The translations under genes and the position numbers were made by a program. A stretch of DNA of 64,000 nt from Chitinophaga arvensicola (GTDB taxonomy: Bacteria; Bacteroidota; Bacteroidia; Chitinophagales; Chitinophagaceae). Below are positions 1 to 9,199 of this stretch, one piece after another. The stretch spans positions 2,945,499-3,009,498 of the forward strand of contig NZ_FOJG01000001.1 in NCBI RefSeq assembly GCF_900110835.1, given 5' to 3'. Position 1 is the stretch's first letter. Every line of letters starts with the position of its first letter. The notes beneath the pieces are model-generated. The model ran no database searches, had not been told where the DNA came from, and saw only the letters and a program-made list of their open reading frames with translations.

Positions 1-1
1 A

Positions 2-517
2 ATATTCCTGGGCGTACTGAATGGTAAATACTGGAAGCCGTTGCAGATGCAAACGACCCGGAACGGCGATACGCTTGTATTCAGGAATATAGCCAGTACG
101 GCCGTGTATGCGCCTGTTGTGGTGCAGGATGGCAGGGAAGAGAATACGCAAACCATAGGTACACCCTTCTTGCTGACAGAAGACCGTCATATTCAATACC
201 TCGTGGAGAATAAAGATTCACTGATTGATATCAGCCTGGATATTTCCTCCTTGTCAGACGAGCGGTACAAAAAGAAGTGCATGGTAGTTTATTGGGATAA
301 CGTAAAAAAAGACTGGTTACCTGCTGGTATTATCAGGCTCCTGGTAGATGATCCGAGAAAGCTGCGTGAACAGAAAATAAAAAAGATGATCGTATTTTCC
401 GGTGTGCCGGCAAATGCCATTTACCGGGTGATCAATGTAGAAGTGCCACAGCATGATAAATCATATGGCCGGCCCTATGTGTACAACGAAGAAATGAAGA
501 CATATAATAAGTATTAA
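2..517 (+). CDS. C-terminal part of a transglutaminase-like lipoprotein (5' end outside window)
   Basis: The frame is open from the first bases of the window with no stop upstream, so this is the 3' end of a longer gene and the ATG at 41 is internal. The product aligns by eye over its whole length with the C-terminal third of the protein at 9200-10786: both have a LGVLNG..W.PL segment, a CMVVYWD/CQVVYWD segment, a GVP..AIYR segment and a GRP(Y/F)(V/I)Y(N/D)EE segment. That paralogue carries a transglutaminase-like catalytic core upstream, so the same is inferred here. The visible part is a probable beta-rich C-terminal domain. It lies 43 bases before an outer-membrane protein gene and is probably co-transcribed with it. 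The catalytic residues cannot be checked because they lie outside the window. Confidence 0.8.
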   Translation: MFLGVLNGKYWKPLQMQTTRNGDTLVFRNIASTAVYAPVVVQDGREENTQTIGTPFLLTEDRHIQYLVENKDSLIDISLDISSLSDERYKKKCMVVYWDNVKKDWLPAGIIRLLVDDPRKLREQKIKKMIVFSGVPANAIYRVINVEVPQHDKSYGRPYVYNEEMKTYNKY

Positions 518-560
518 AAGAACTGTTGTTGCTTAGCTTGTATTTAAATTCCGTCGTTCA

Positions 561-3296
561 ATGATGAAAAATGTCCCGGGACTGATATTGTTACTGATTA
601 TTTTATTTCATTATAAAGGGAATGCGCAAAATGCATCGATCCGGGGAACCGTGACAGACAGCAGTCTGAACGCCCCGCTCACCAATGCGGTGGTAGTATT
701 GTTGCAGGCCCGCGACTCCTTTATTATTGCCAGTACAAGGGTGAACAAAGAGGGAGGATTCAGCTTTCCCCAACTGGCTGATACCGCCAGCTATGTGTTG
801 TATTTCTCCTATCCGAAATATGCCAGCTATTCTTACCGGGTAAACATGAAAGAAGCAGCGGACAAAGCGGTGACGCTGAACAATATTTATCTCATTCCTA
901 AAAGCAGGTTACTGCGGGAGGTAATTGTAAAATCGCAGGTGGCGGCCATTAAGATCAATGGCGATACCACCGAGTATAACGCCGGCAGTTTTAAAGTGCA
1001 ACCCAATGCCTCCGTAGAAGAACTGCTGCGACAGCTACCCGGGCTACAGGTAGACCAGTTTGGCAATATTACAGCCCAGGGGCAGAAAGTAAGGAAAGTG
1101 CTGGTAGACGGGGAAGAGTTTTTCAGTGACGATCCTACACTGGTTACCCGCAACCTGCGGGCAGATATGATCGACAAAGTGCAGGTATACGATAAGAAAT
1201 CCGATGCCGCTGCATTTACCGGGATAGAAGATGGGGTAAAGGATAAAACGATCAACCTGAAAATAAAGGAAGATAAGAACCACGGCGTATTTGGAAAAGT
1301 AGAAGCTGGCGCCGGTACCGATGAGCGATATAGCGCCCAGGGAATGATGAACTTTTTTAAAGGTAGAAGACGCATATCTGCCTATGCCACCACGGGTAAT
1401 ATCGGCAGATCGGGCCTGGGAGCAGCCGATAAAGGTAAAGTAGGATCTGATGAAGACGGAGATGGCAACTATTCCGGTAAGGGACTGCCAAAGATCTCCT
1501 CGGGCGGCATTCATTATGATAAGAAATGGAACAATGACAAAACATCTTTCAATGGTAATTATAAATTCAACCTGCAAAATGTGGTTGGGTCGGAAATTAC
1601 TACTTCACAGAACAACCTGCCTTCCGGCATTATTTTAAGTAATAGTAACAACAATTTCGAGAATAGCAGTACCGACAATAAGTTGAATGCAAAATATATT
1701 TACAAGTATGATTCTACTGCTACCTTTACCGTTTATACAGACGGAACACGCTATCACAGCAAGAGTTCGGATAAGGGGTTTACACAAAACCAAAGAGGTG
1801 ATTCGAGCCTGATTTATAATAACGAAAAATCTGGCAACAGTACCTATGATTATGGAAGCTATAATGTGAACCTGTCCTGGGAAAAGCAATTGAAGAAGAA
1901 AGGGCGTACCCTTGCCGTGTACCTGAATAACAACTTTTCAAATGATGCCACTGACGGCGAAAACATTTCTAAAAGTACTTTTTATGACGAACTGAATCAT
2001 CCGGATAGCTCGGCATTGCTGCATTTGCGTAAAAAGATGAATGATGACTGGCACATATTGAACCTCAATACTATTTACACGGAGGCGCTGTCTAAGAAGT
2101 TGTCGATGATTGTCAATTATGACTTGTACTATGAATCGTCGCACGATGATAAGCGTTCGTATAGTCAGGGTGATAACCAGGACATAAAAACGATTGATAC
2201 TGCTTTTAGCAGTAAAATGAATTCAACTACCTGGGGTAACCAGGGTGGGATATCGTTCAATTATGCCACAAAAAAGATGGTGCTGAAAGCCGGTAACAAG
2301 GTGAAGTTGGTGCAGATGAATTCGGAAAGCATATATAATGGCTTGAAGATGGACCGGCAGTTTGTGAACCTGAATCCTAATGTCAATTTTAATTATAAGT
2401 TCAGCAACTTTGAAGCGTTGAGCGTCAATTACAATGGCAATAGCAATAATCCGGGACGCTGGCAGCTGCTCCCTTTCAGTTTTAATAATAGTCAGCTTAG
2501 TACTTTTCTGCCTAATACGGAGTTGAATAATAGCTTTACCAACGATTTCAACGTGAAATACAATGCTGCCAAAGTGGCTTCGCAGGTGTATTATGGAGGA
2601 GAGGCTGGTTATACAATAGTAACGGATCCTATTACCCAGTCGATCCAGGTAGATGCGGCGGGGGCCTATACCTACCAGTACGTGAATATGGCAGGATATG
2701 CCAACCATAATTATAATGTCAATACCTACTATTCGAAGAAGATCAGCCAGCTTGATCTGCAGGCCAGCGTAGGGCTTGGAGTCAATGGCGGAAAATCGTT
2801 TAGTCCCATCAACGGTACGGTGAACAAGCTGAACTACAACACCTATACGTTTTCGGTGGAAGCATTTAAATCTAAAGTACAGCAATATAGCTTCTATATG
2901 GTAGGAAGTGCGGGATATACAGTCAATGCTTCCTCACTCCAGCCAACATCTAAGAATAACTATTTCTTCTATACGCTGAATCCTTCGCTGGATATTTACT
3001 TCTGGAAGAAGTTCCAGGTCCATACAGATGCCAATTATCTCTGGCAACAGAAAACGCAGACCTTCAACGATAATTTCCGGCGTACCATCTGGAATGCCTG
3101 GATAGGACGCAACTTTTTCAGTAAGGACCAGCTATTGGTGAAAATTTCATGTAATGATATCCTGAATGAAAATAACGGTTACGCCCGTACAGCTACCAAC
3201 ACATTTTTTTCGGAGAACCGTTTCAGCACCATCCGGCGTTATTTTATGATTGGTGCGTCCTGGAATTTTACCAAATTTAATAGCATCAAACAGTGA
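561..3296 (+). CDS. Outer-membrane beta-barrel protein with carboxypeptidase-like N-terminal domain (TonB-receptor-like)
   Basis: The 911-residue product begins with a signal peptide (about residues 1-22). A carboxypeptidase-regulatory-like beta sandwich follows at about 25-115, opening with SIRGTVTDSSLNAPL, then a plug-like segment at about 150-230 (VEELLRQLPGLQVD, VLVDGEEFFSDDP). The rest is a long barrel rich in alternating aromatic and Asn/Ser/Tyr strands, ending in WNFTKFNSIKQ. This is the architecture of the Bacteroidota OMP_b-brl_3 family, relatives of TonB-dependent receptors. A TonB box was not identified. It overlaps the following GLPGLI gene by 4 bases, a pairing common in Bacteroidota that suggests a joint envelope function. 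The transported substrate, if any, is unknown. Confidence 0.85.
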   Translation: MMKNVPGLILLLIILFHYKGNAQNASIRGTVTDSSLNAPLTNAVVVLLQARDSFIIASTRVNKEGGFSFPQLADTASYVLYFSYPKYASYSYRVNMKEAADKAVTLNNIYLIPKSRLLREVIVKSQVAAIKINGDTTEYNAGSFKVQPNASVEELLRQLPGLQVDQFGNITAQGQKVRKVLVDGEEFFSDDPTLVTRNLRADMIDKVQVYDKKSDAAAFTGIEDGVKDKTINLKIKEDKNHGVFGKVEAGAGTDERYSAQGMMNFFKGRRRISAYATTGNIGRSGLGAADKGKVGSDEDGDGNYSGKGLPKISSGGIHYDKKWNNDKTSFNGNYKFNLQNVVGSEITTSQNNLPSGIILSNSNNNFENSSTDNKLNAKYIYKYDSTATFTVYTDGTRYHSKSSDKGFTQNQRGDSSLIYNNEKSGNSTYDYGSYNVNLSWEKQLKKKGRTLAVYLNNNFSNDATDGENISKSTFYDELNHPDSSALLHLRKKMNDDWHILNLNTIYTEALSKKLSMIVNYDLYYESSHDDKRSYSQGDNQDIKTIDTAFSSKMNSTTWGNQGGISFNYATKKMVLKAGNKVKLVQMNSESIYNGLKMDRQFVNLNPNVNFNYKFSNFEALSVNYNGNSNNPGRWQLLPFSFNNSQLSTFLPNTELNNSFTNDFNVKYNAAKVASQVYYGGEAGYTIVTDPITQSIQVDAAGAYTYQYVNMAGYANHNYNVNTYYSKKISQLDLQASVGLGVNGGKSFSPINGTVNKLNYNTYTFSVEAFKSKVQQYSFYMVGSAGYTVNASSLQPTSKNNYFFYTLNPSLDIYFWKKFQVHTDANYLWQQKTQTFNDNFRRTIWNAWIGRNFFSKDQLLVKISCNDILNENNGYARTATNTFFSENRFSTIRRYFMIGASWNFTKFNSIKQ

Positions 3297-4081
3297 GAAA
3301 GAATATTCATATAGCTGCGATCATCCTGCTGATGAGCTACGTATGTCCTCTGGCAGCACAACAGGCCGTGTTTATCAACAGCGGGAAAATAAAGTTTGAG
3401 CGCAAAGTAAATACGTTTGCAGCGATGCCGATTTTTCTGAAACAAACACGGACGGTCACAGACGATCAACTGGCAGCTTATATGCAGGAATACAGGAGTA
3501 ATTCTCCCCAGTTCTGGGCCGACACCTTTAACCTGTATTTTAAGGGAGAAGAAACGCTTTATCAGCCAGGTAATCCGGACATGGGTTTTTCTGAAAGCTT
3601 CCAGATACCGGTAGCTTATAAAAATAAAGTGTATAGTAATCTTTCTGCTGGTACGGCACTTACACAAAAGCAGGCTTTTGAGCAGGTGTTTTTTATCAAA
3701 GATGCCGTTAAAAATGTTAAATGGAAACTGACGGAAGAAACCCGCGAAATTGCCGGTTATGAATGTCATCGTGCCAATACTTTGTTGTTTGATTCTATTT
3801 ATGTGGTGGCATTTTATACGGATGAAATTCCTACCCGTGGCGGTCCTGAATCTTTCAATGGTTTGCCCGGTATGATTTTAGGCATTGCCATACCATATCA
3901 GCATATTACTATTTTCGCACAAAGCGTTGTTGGGCTGGATACCGCGCCGGATAAATGGAAGCTGCCTGCACCGGAGAAAAATACGCTGATCAGCAACAGC
4001 GATTTCAATAGCAAAACAGCGAAGATGTTGAAGCAATTCGGGTTAACTTCTTCCTGGGTACAGTTTTTTATGGACTTGTAA
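3293..4081 (+). CDS. GLPGLI family protein
   Basis: The 262-residue secreted protein starts with GTG, and its GTGA overlaps the TGA of the upstream barrel gene, so translation is probably coupled. Residues 1-23 form a signal peptide (hydrophobic run ending PLAAQQ). The family signature appears near residue 185-195 as NGLPGMILGI, preceded by the usual YTDEIPTRGGPESF segment and followed by a beta-rich stretch. GLPGLI proteins are small periplasmic or surface proteins of unknown function that are typically encoded next to TonB-receptor-like barrels, as here. The C-terminus is basic and ends SSWVQFFMDL. Family assignment is firm; the molecular role is not known. Confidence 0.85.
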   Translation: MRKNIHIAAIILLMSYVCPLAAQQAVFINSGKIKFERKVNTFAAMPIFLKQTRTVTDDQLAAYMQEYRSNSPQFWADTFNLYFKGEETLYQPGNPDMGFSESFQIPVAYKNKVYSNLSAGTALTQKQAFEQVFFIKDAVKNVKWKLTEETREIAGYECHRANTLLFDSIYVVAFYTDEIPTRGGPESFNGLPGMILGIAIPYQHITIFAQSVVGLDTAPDKWKLPAPEKNTLISNSDFNSKTAKMLKQFGLTSSWVQFFMDL

Positions 4082-4317
4082 AAAGCAGTGAAATAAAAAA
4101 GCAGTTAAGATTTTGGAAAGCAGATAAAATGCTATATCTTAGATAAAGAACTAAATGAAAAAAATAGATCGGATAACTAATTAAATGTAGAATAGGTGTG
4201 CGTGTTTGTACCCTTTTAATGAATGCCAATATTTTGATACTGTTTTATAGAGAAGAGTGCCTGTGTTGCCCGTTTTGCCTGCTTTCCTGATGTTTCCCGT
4301 GTAGATGAATTCCCTCG

Positions 4318-4325
4318 TATTTTTG
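4318..4325 (+). promoter_or_regulatory. Candidate Bacteroidota -7 element before first Cys-rich peptide gene
   Basis: TATTTTTG matches the Bacteroidota -7 consensus TAnnTTTG and lies 20 bases before the ATG at 4346. A TTTC 21 bases upstream could act as the -33 box, but the spacing and match are imperfect. The 264-base gap from 4082 to 4345 has no open gene and this is the only promoter-like match I see in it. Confidence 0.4.
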
Positions 4326-4345
4326 TTAACTATTAATACCGTGTT

Positions 4346-4579
4346 ATGAAAAAGAAAACCCTTTCCATTCTAGGTATCGTTTCGTTGGCTATCGCCGCGT
4401 TTTTGTCAACTACTGCCAGTCAGCAGACTGCTGATATAAGCTTGTCCGGATTCCTGAAAATTAATACCGCCAGTGCAGAATGTTGTTCCACACCGTTTAA
4501 TAACGGCAGGTGCAGCGCCCTTCTTGGTCGTTGTTTTGCCGATCCCGGATCCACAGACTGTGATGCATTTGCCTGTTAA
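4346..4579 (+). CDS. NVEALA-like secreted six-cysteine peptide, copy 1
   Basis: The 77-residue precursor has a basic start, a hydrophobic segment at about 7-22, a polar linker containing LSGFLKINTASAE, and a cysteine-rich tail with the pattern CC-x8-C-x6-C-x8-C-x4-C. NVEALA proteins of Bacteroidota are short exported peptides with an N-terminal hydrophobic segment and a conserved motif near the N-x-E-A-L-A position; here the equivalent segment reads NTASAE. The second copy at 4815 is very similar, especially KINTASAECCST. ASA before E also resembles a signal-peptidase site. The six cysteines suggest disulfides, and a redoxin lipoprotein is encoded 1.8 kb downstream. The function is unknown. 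Confidence 0.75.
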   Translation: MKKKTLSILGIVSLAIAAFLSTTASQQTADISLSGFLKINTASAECCSTPFNNGRCSALLGRCFADPGSTDCDAFAC

Positions 4580-4580
4580 T

Positions 4581-4615
4581 AGGAGAGGGCTGTTGCCTGT
4601 TGTATCAGCCCTCCT
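4581..4615 (+). other. Inverted repeat downstream of first Cys-rich peptide gene
   Basis: AGGAGAGGGCTG at 4581-4592 can pair, with a two-base bulge, with CAGCCCTCCT at 4606-4615. There is no T-run after it, so it may be a weak terminator or an mRNA-stabilising stem between the two peptide genes. Confidence 0.35.
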
Positions 4616-4814
4616 GCTATTGATATATTAATTCACCATTTATTAAGATACCTGTATGTCTGAGTAATTACTCCGTAGGGGCATGCTATGCCATGTTTAT
4701 GCATTTAGTAGCTGAATGTATAAGATATCCGGCGATGATATTCCTTTCACCCACTTCGCGATTCAAGGCCAAGTATCAATCACATTTTTTAGTAAACCTC
4801 CACAATTATCAGTT

Positions 4815-5054
4815 ATGAAGAAGAAAATCCTCTCCGCAATCGGTATCGCTGCTGTAGCTGCCGTTACTTTTATGGCAACCAATTCAAATGGTCAGACAGG
4901 CGAAACCAGCCTGACAAGTCTCCTGAAAATTAATACTGCCAGCGCAGAATGCTGCTCAACACCTATTAACAACGGTCGTTGCAGCTTCTCCGGCAATTGT
5001 TTTGCTAACCCAGGAGGCCCGGTAGACTGTGATACCACAAAAGGAAACTGCTAA
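4815..5054 (+). CDS. NVEALA-like secreted six-cysteine peptide, copy 2
   Basis: An upstream in-frame ATG at 4716 exists, but the start at 4815 gives a 79-residue product that aligns with copy 1 from the first residue (MKKK(T/I)LS), so 4815 is chosen. It has a hydrophobic export segment at about 7-22, a TSLLKINTASAE linker, and six cysteines spaced CC-x8-C-x5-C-x9-C-x6-C. Relative to copy 1, leader and linker are conserved while loops between cysteines vary in length and sequence, the pattern expected of a family of diversified secreted peptides. It precedes a DUF4221-like lipoprotein, a neighbour type that I recall as common for NVEALA genes. Function unknown. Confidence 0.75.
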   Translation: MKKKILSAIGIAAVAAVTFMATNSNGQTGETSLTSLLKINTASAECCSTPINNGRCSFSGNCFANPGGPVDCDTTKGNC

Positions 5055-5082
5055 GATCAGTTTTGTAAAATAAGGTGATCTG

Positions 5083-5122
5083 GAAGTCCTGCCTTGTAAT
5101 CAGTATACAGGACAACCTTCCG
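5083..5122 (+). other. Stem-loop between peptide copy 2 and DUF4221-like gene
   Basis: GGAAGTCCTG at 5083-5092 pairs with CAGGAC and CTTCC at 5109-5122, with an AA bulge. A second, smaller inverted repeat (CCATCTG/CAGATGG) lies at 5171-5192. Neither is followed by a T-run; together they may separate expression of the abundant peptide message from the downstream genes. This is inference only. Confidence 0.3.
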
Positions 5123-5223
5123 TAGTATAGATACAATGTGCAGGATTTTCAGACCGCCTTTTTCGACTTACCATCTGACTCATGCCAGATGGGCGGTTAT
5201 CTCATGCCACATACAATACTCAT

Positions 5224-6411
5224 ATGAAAAAACTACTTTGTATATGCCTGGCAGGCCTTTGCTTTGCATGTAGTAATAATAATGCCAGCGTAGAAATCAG
5301 GAACGAAAAAAAAGGAACACTGAAGGGGACGCAGACATTGCAGATGGTCGAGGAGAAGAAATTTCCACTGGATAGCCTGTCGGCCCCAAGACCACAGTTT
5401 GTACAGTTATACATGGATAGCATCGGAAACGAGCGCCTCGCGGTACTAAACACCTATGATAAATCCATCCATCTTTATGACTATGGTGCATCCGCATCTG
5501 TCGGAAATATCAACATCGGTAAAACACATATCCCACTCGCCTTTCATATAAAAAACCAGGACTCCGTTTTTGTATACGATGATCAGATGCTGGAGCTGGT
5601 GCTCATGAGCCGGCAGTCTGATTCCCTGACAAAGTTTTCCCTGATTGGTAATTCAAATATTAAGGAACTGACCTGGACGTATCAGTATCCGCAATACGTA
5701 CCACACAGCGTGAATGAGATCATGGAACTATCCGGTAATATTTTCTTCCCCGGACAATACATCTGGTCTATCCCGGATTCCCTGGTGTCAAAGTTTAAGT
5801 TCGCCTCACTGGTTGATTTTAAAAACAAAGATGTCAGGTTCATGCATCAATATCCTGCAGAATTATACGGGAAGGGCTATATGTGGGATGAGCCGGTATT
5901 TAATTCACCTTACTATGATCTTACACCGGCGGCGGATAAACTGGTGTACAGTTTTCCGGTGTCGCACAACCTGTATATCTACGACCTGAAAACCGATAGT
6001 ATCACTACAGTCTACGGCGGTAGTAATGTAGCCGGAGATATTACCTCTATGGATAAGGCAAAGTTCAGCAAATCTGCCATACCCCGCGAATACATCTACA
6101 ATAAAGCTTGTACAGTGGATCTGTATAGCGGTATCAAGTACGACAAATATAGAAATGTTTATTACCGCTTTTTAAGAAAGGCGCTTCCGGAAAGTGGAGC
6201 AAGACTCAGAATGGAAAACAAAAAGTTGATTGTTATCATCATGGACAAAGATTTTCATTACCTGGGAGAAAGTGAACTGGGTGATATGAATGCTTTCTTC
6301 CCTGATAATTCATTTGTTACCAAAGAGGGCCTGAACATTGAATATGTAGATCCTGCCGATGTACAGGAGAAGTATCTGGCGTTTAAAATTTTTCAACCTA
6401 AGAATATTTAA
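5224..6411 (+). CDS. DUF4221-like beta-propeller lipoprotein
   Basis: The start at 5224 is preferred to 5182 because it puts a lipoprotein signal at the N-terminus (MKKLLCICLAGLCFAC, acylated Cys about residue 16). The 395-residue mature-like region is a series of beta repeats with SIHLYDYG, NLYIYDLKTDSITTVYGG and similar blade-like segments, consistent with a six-bladed propeller of the DUF4221 type. These lipoproteins are predicted to sit on the outer membrane or in the periplasm. The gene lies between the Cys-rich peptide pair and a redoxin lipoprotein (11 bases downstream), suggesting one transcription unit. The role may be in peptide export or surface display, but that is inferred from position only. 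Confidence 0.6.
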   Translation: MKKLLCICLAGLCFACSNNNASVEIRNEKKGTLKGTQTLQMVEEKKFPLDSLSAPRPQFVQLYMDSIGNERLAVLNTYDKSIHLYDYGASASVGNINIGKTHIPLAFHIKNQDSVFVYDDQMLELVLMSRQSDSLTKFSLIGNSNIKELTWTYQYPQYVPHSVNEIMELSGNIFFPGQYIWSIPDSLVSKFKFASLVDFKNKDVRFMHQYPAELYGKGYMWDEPVFNSPYYDLTPAADKLVYSFPVSHNLYIYDLKTDSITTVYGGSNVAGDITSMDKAKFSKSAIPREYIYNKACTVDLYSGIKYDKYRNVYYRFLRKALPESGARLRMENKKLIVIIMDKDFHYLGESELGDMNAFFPDNSFVTKEGLNIEYVDPADVQEKYLAFKIFQPKNI

Positions 6412-6422
6412 AATTTGATAAG

Positions 6423-6881
6423 ATGAAGAAATATGCTATTTTATATTTTCTTTTTTTCTCGCTGGTAGCATCTTCCTGTAAGCAAAAACCGGAAGACAGG
6501 GAACATGCTGTGATAGAAGAAGGGGTGCATCACCTTAAACCAGGTTCTAAGTATTCGTGGCTGGTGATATTGCCTGGTCTCGGTTGTAAAGGATGTATCC
6601 AGGAGGCGGAAGCATTTATGCGGGATTACCTGGATAGAAAAGACATCCTGTTTGTGCTGACCAAAGTGCAATCCATCAAAATCTTACAGCAGAAGATTGG
6701 AAAAACATTGACAGATCGCGGAAACGTGCTGATTGATAAGGAAGGTTATTTCGATATTCCCACTAATAATACCATCTATCCCTGTATTGTGCAGGTGAAG
6801 GACGGCGAGGCACAGCAGCATCAGTTTCAATCGCCGGCCAATGGTCAGGCTTTTGAATGGTTGAAAATGCAGGTGGATTAA
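6423..6881 (+). CDS. Redoxin/thioredoxin-fold lipoprotein with CxxC
   Basis: The 152-residue protein has a lipoprotein-type signal (FFSLVASSC, Cys 19) and a short thioredoxin-like domain. WLVILPGLGCKGCIQEAE supplies beta strand, CxxC (Cys55, Cys58) and the following helix; a later NNTIYPCIVQV segment carries the cis-Pro-like turn region. It is short for a TlpA/ResA protein and lacks the usual WCxxC tryptophan. A periplasmic thiol-disulfide role is likely. Since two six-cysteine secreted peptides are encoded just upstream, it could help form or edit their disulfides; that link is inference. It lies 11 bases after the DUF4221-like gene. Confidence 0.65.
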   Translation: MKKYAILYFLFFSLVASSCKQKPEDREHAVIEEGVHHLKPGSKYSWLVILPGLGCKGCIQEAEAFMRDYLDRKDILFVLTKVQSIKILQQKIGKTLTDRGNVLIDKEGYFDIPTNNTIYPCIVQVKDGEAQQHQFQSPANGQAFEWLKMQVD

Positions 6882-6898
6882 ACATTGACAGGCTACAT

Positions 6899-9169
6899 AT
6901 GAAGACGGCAGGTATCATTATTCTTTTATTGTTGTTGACTACCGGTGGGGTGGCCCAGTCCGGAAATACTACGCTCGATCAGTTGGCGGAGCAGTTGCAT
7001 ACTGCTGCGAAAGAAGGAAGTAACGCCGTTTATCTTAAAACCGATAAAGCCATTTATGGCAGCGGAGAAGATCTCTGGTTCAGTGCTTTTGTACTGGATG
7101 CGCAATACTTTACTTTATCACAGGCGGATAAAACCTTGTACATACAACTACAACAAAAGGATAATGATAGTATCGTCTGGAGCGAAATGTATCCCATCAG
7201 CAGTGGCGTATGTGCAGGGCAGGTTTATTTATCGGAAACATTACCCGCCGGGGAGTACCTGCTGAAAGGATATACGGCGCACTCTTTCCTCAGCCACCAG
7301 CAAATGTTTTATGCAGCTGCTCCCGTTCGTATCGTCAGGGAGTTTGCTGCTATCAGTCGCCGGGCTTCTCCACCCACTCTGCCATCGCCGGGGAAGGAGC
7401 CGGTGCAGTTCAGTCTTTTCCCCGAAGGTGGCCGCCTGGTAGCAGGATTGCAGAACAGGGTCGCTTTTAAAGCGGTTAATAATCATGGAGACCCGGTAGC
7501 CGTGAACGGTACGTTGTTAAAAAATGACAAGGTAGTATGCCGCTTCAACAGCAGGCATGCCGGGATGGGCAGCTTTCTGTTTACTCCGGAGAAGCAGGCG
7601 GCATATCGTATCCGGTTGGAAGAACATCCCGATAGTTTGTATCATGTGCCAGAAGTGCAGGAGAATGGTGTAGTCATGCAATTGTTGAAAAACGATCAGG
7701 ACAGCCTGGTCTTCAAAATTCTTTCCAACCGGCCAGGCAACGAAAAGGTTTATCTGCGCCTGCAGCTGAGAGGCACGACACAGGCCGTTGCCGGTGGCAT
7801 TGTGACCGATAGCCTTATTGTGAAAATAACCCTGGGGGAAGTGGGACAAGGTGTAGCGGAAGCCACGCTCTTTGATGAGCAACTACGTCCGCTGGCAGAG
7901 CGACTGGTGTTTCTGCATCCGGAAAAACAATTACAGATCAGTTTGCAGGAAGTAAGGCAACAATATCTTCCCAGGGAAAAAGTGACGGTGAAAGTCCGGA
8001 CAACCGACGGCAGTGGGAAACCTGTTCCCGCTGTGCTGAGCCTGAGTGTATACGATCAGTTGTTTTCAAATCCCCGTAATGTGCGGGATATCGTTAACTA
8101 TTACCTGTTGTCAACGCAGTTGCGGGGAAAGATTCATGATCCTTCCTACTATTTTGATAACAGGCATCAGGACCGGCTGGAGGCATTGGATCTGCTGTTA
8201 CTGGCCCAGGGCTGGCGCCAGTACACGTGGAACGAAGCGGTGTTGAAGGAAAATAGCCTGCAGCGGCGCGTGCTTACAGATAGTTTACCGCTGCAGGTGA
8301 TGGCCCGGGGAAAGGCCGGAAAAGAGAAACTGCCGGCGTCACTGCTGTTTTTCAATTATAATAAAACGATCCTGCTTCCCACTGCACCTGCCAATGATGG
8401 CTTGTTTTACCTGAGCCCGGAAAGCCTGACGATCGGCCCCCGGTTTTTTATCCAGTATCTTTCGGAGAAAGAATATAATGTGGGGGTGTTTAATCCTTTT
8501 ACAGCCATTGCCCGTGCAGAACAGGAACAAAGGCCGGTATATGTTGCGGAAGAACAGGTGATAATACCGGAGAAAACAACGGCAGATACCAGCTTCCTGC
8601 AATATGGAAAACGCCTGCGGGAAATAACGGTGAGTGGAAAAGGGAGAAGTTTCGGAGATAAATACCTCGGGATGCTCGACAGTCTTGCCAGGTACGAGGG
8701 GAATACAGACTTTGTAGGAGCCTGCGGTATCCTGAACTGCCCGGCCTGCGGCAGCGGCGCCAAACCGGTAGAAGGCGTAGTTTATTCAGAGCTTACGCCT
8801 GCAAAGAGAGCGCAGGTATCGTCTCATCCGTTTCCAATCAGTGGCACCGATGTGAACCGGGTCACCTATAAATATCCCACTTACACAGAAGAAGAATTGC
8901 TGAAGAAATTCCGTTTAACCGTTGCTAAAGGATACTATCAGAGCCGGCAATTTTATGAACCGGGTTTTGACAAAGAAGATCCGGTGACAGATATCCGTAA
9001 TGTGCTTTTATGGAAACCCATTATCATTACTGATCAGAACGGAGAGGCTACCATCACTTTCCGTTGTTCGGATATACGCGGCAGATTTCAGGGAAAGATA
9101 GAAGGGGTAGATGAAACCGGCTCCCTGGGCGCCGGTCGGTTCAACTTTAGTGTCAATAGCCCGGAGTAA
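6899..9169 (+). CDS. MG2 (macroglobulin-like) domain surface protein
   Basis: The start at 6899 gives a signal peptide (MKTAGIIILLLLLTTGGVAQS) and a 756-residue product; the earlier in-frame ATG at 6857 lies inside the upstream gene. The N-terminal region has a classic MG2-type strand set (VYLKTDKAIYGSGEDLWFSAFVLD, split here as VYLKTDKAIYGSGEDLWF then SAFVLD), then further macroglobulin-like beta domains, and a late segment YKYPTYTEEELLKKFR followed by a C-terminal beta domain (ITDQNGEATITFRCSDI). Bacteroidota have large families of such MG2/plug-like proteins near TonB-receptor or transglutaminase-like genes; they are presumed periplasmic or surface scaffolds. No thioester CxEQ motif was seen. 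The substrate is unknown. Confidence 0.65.
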   Translation: MKTAGIIILLLLLTTGGVAQSGNTTLDQLAEQLHTAAKEGSNAVYLKTDKAIYGSGEDLWFSAFVLDAQYFTLSQADKTLYIQLQQKDNDSIVWSEMYPISSGVCAGQVYLSETLPAGEYLLKGYTAHSFLSHQQMFYAAAPVRIVREFAAISRRASPPTLPSPGKEPVQFSLFPEGGRLVAGLQNRVAFKAVNNHGDPVAVNGTLLKNDKVVCRFNSRHAGMGSFLFTPEKQAAYRIRLEEHPDSLYHVPEVQENGVVMQLLKNDQDSLVFKILSNRPGNEKVYLRLQLRGTTQAVAGGIVTDSLIVKITLGEVGQGVAEATLFDEQLRPLAERLVFLHPEKQLQISLQEVRQQYLPREKVTVKVRTTDGSGKPVPAVLSLSVYDQLFSNPRNVRDIVNYYLLSTQLRGKIHDPSYYFDNRHQDRLEALDLLLLAQGWRQYTWNEAVLKENSLQRRVLTDSLPLQVMARGKAGKEKLPASLLFFNYNKTILLPTAPANDGLFYLSPESLTIGPRFFIQYLSEKEYNVGVFNPFTAIARAEQEQRPVYVAEEQVIIPEKTTADTSFLQYGKRLREITVSGKGRSFGDKYLGMLDSLARYEGNTDFVGACGILNCPACGSGAKPVEGVVYSELTPAKRAQVSSHPFPISGTDVNRVTYKYPTYTEEELLKKFRLTVAKGYYQSRQFYEPGFDKEDPVTDIRNVLLWKPIIITDQNGEATITFRCSDIRGRFQGKIEGVDETGSLGAGRFNFSVNSPE

Positions 9170-9199
9170 CCCTCTTTCATTGTTTCAATCATTTATTAC

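Noticed and set aside
887..1375. Minus-strand open frames in the OMP, sheath and SusC genes
   Set aside because: They are shadows of strong coding frames on the other strand with poor composition and no start context.
4716..4814. N-terminal extension of Cys-rich peptide copy 2
   Set aside because: The extension is not similar to copy 1, which starts exactly at the equivalent of 4815, and would place residues before the signal peptide.
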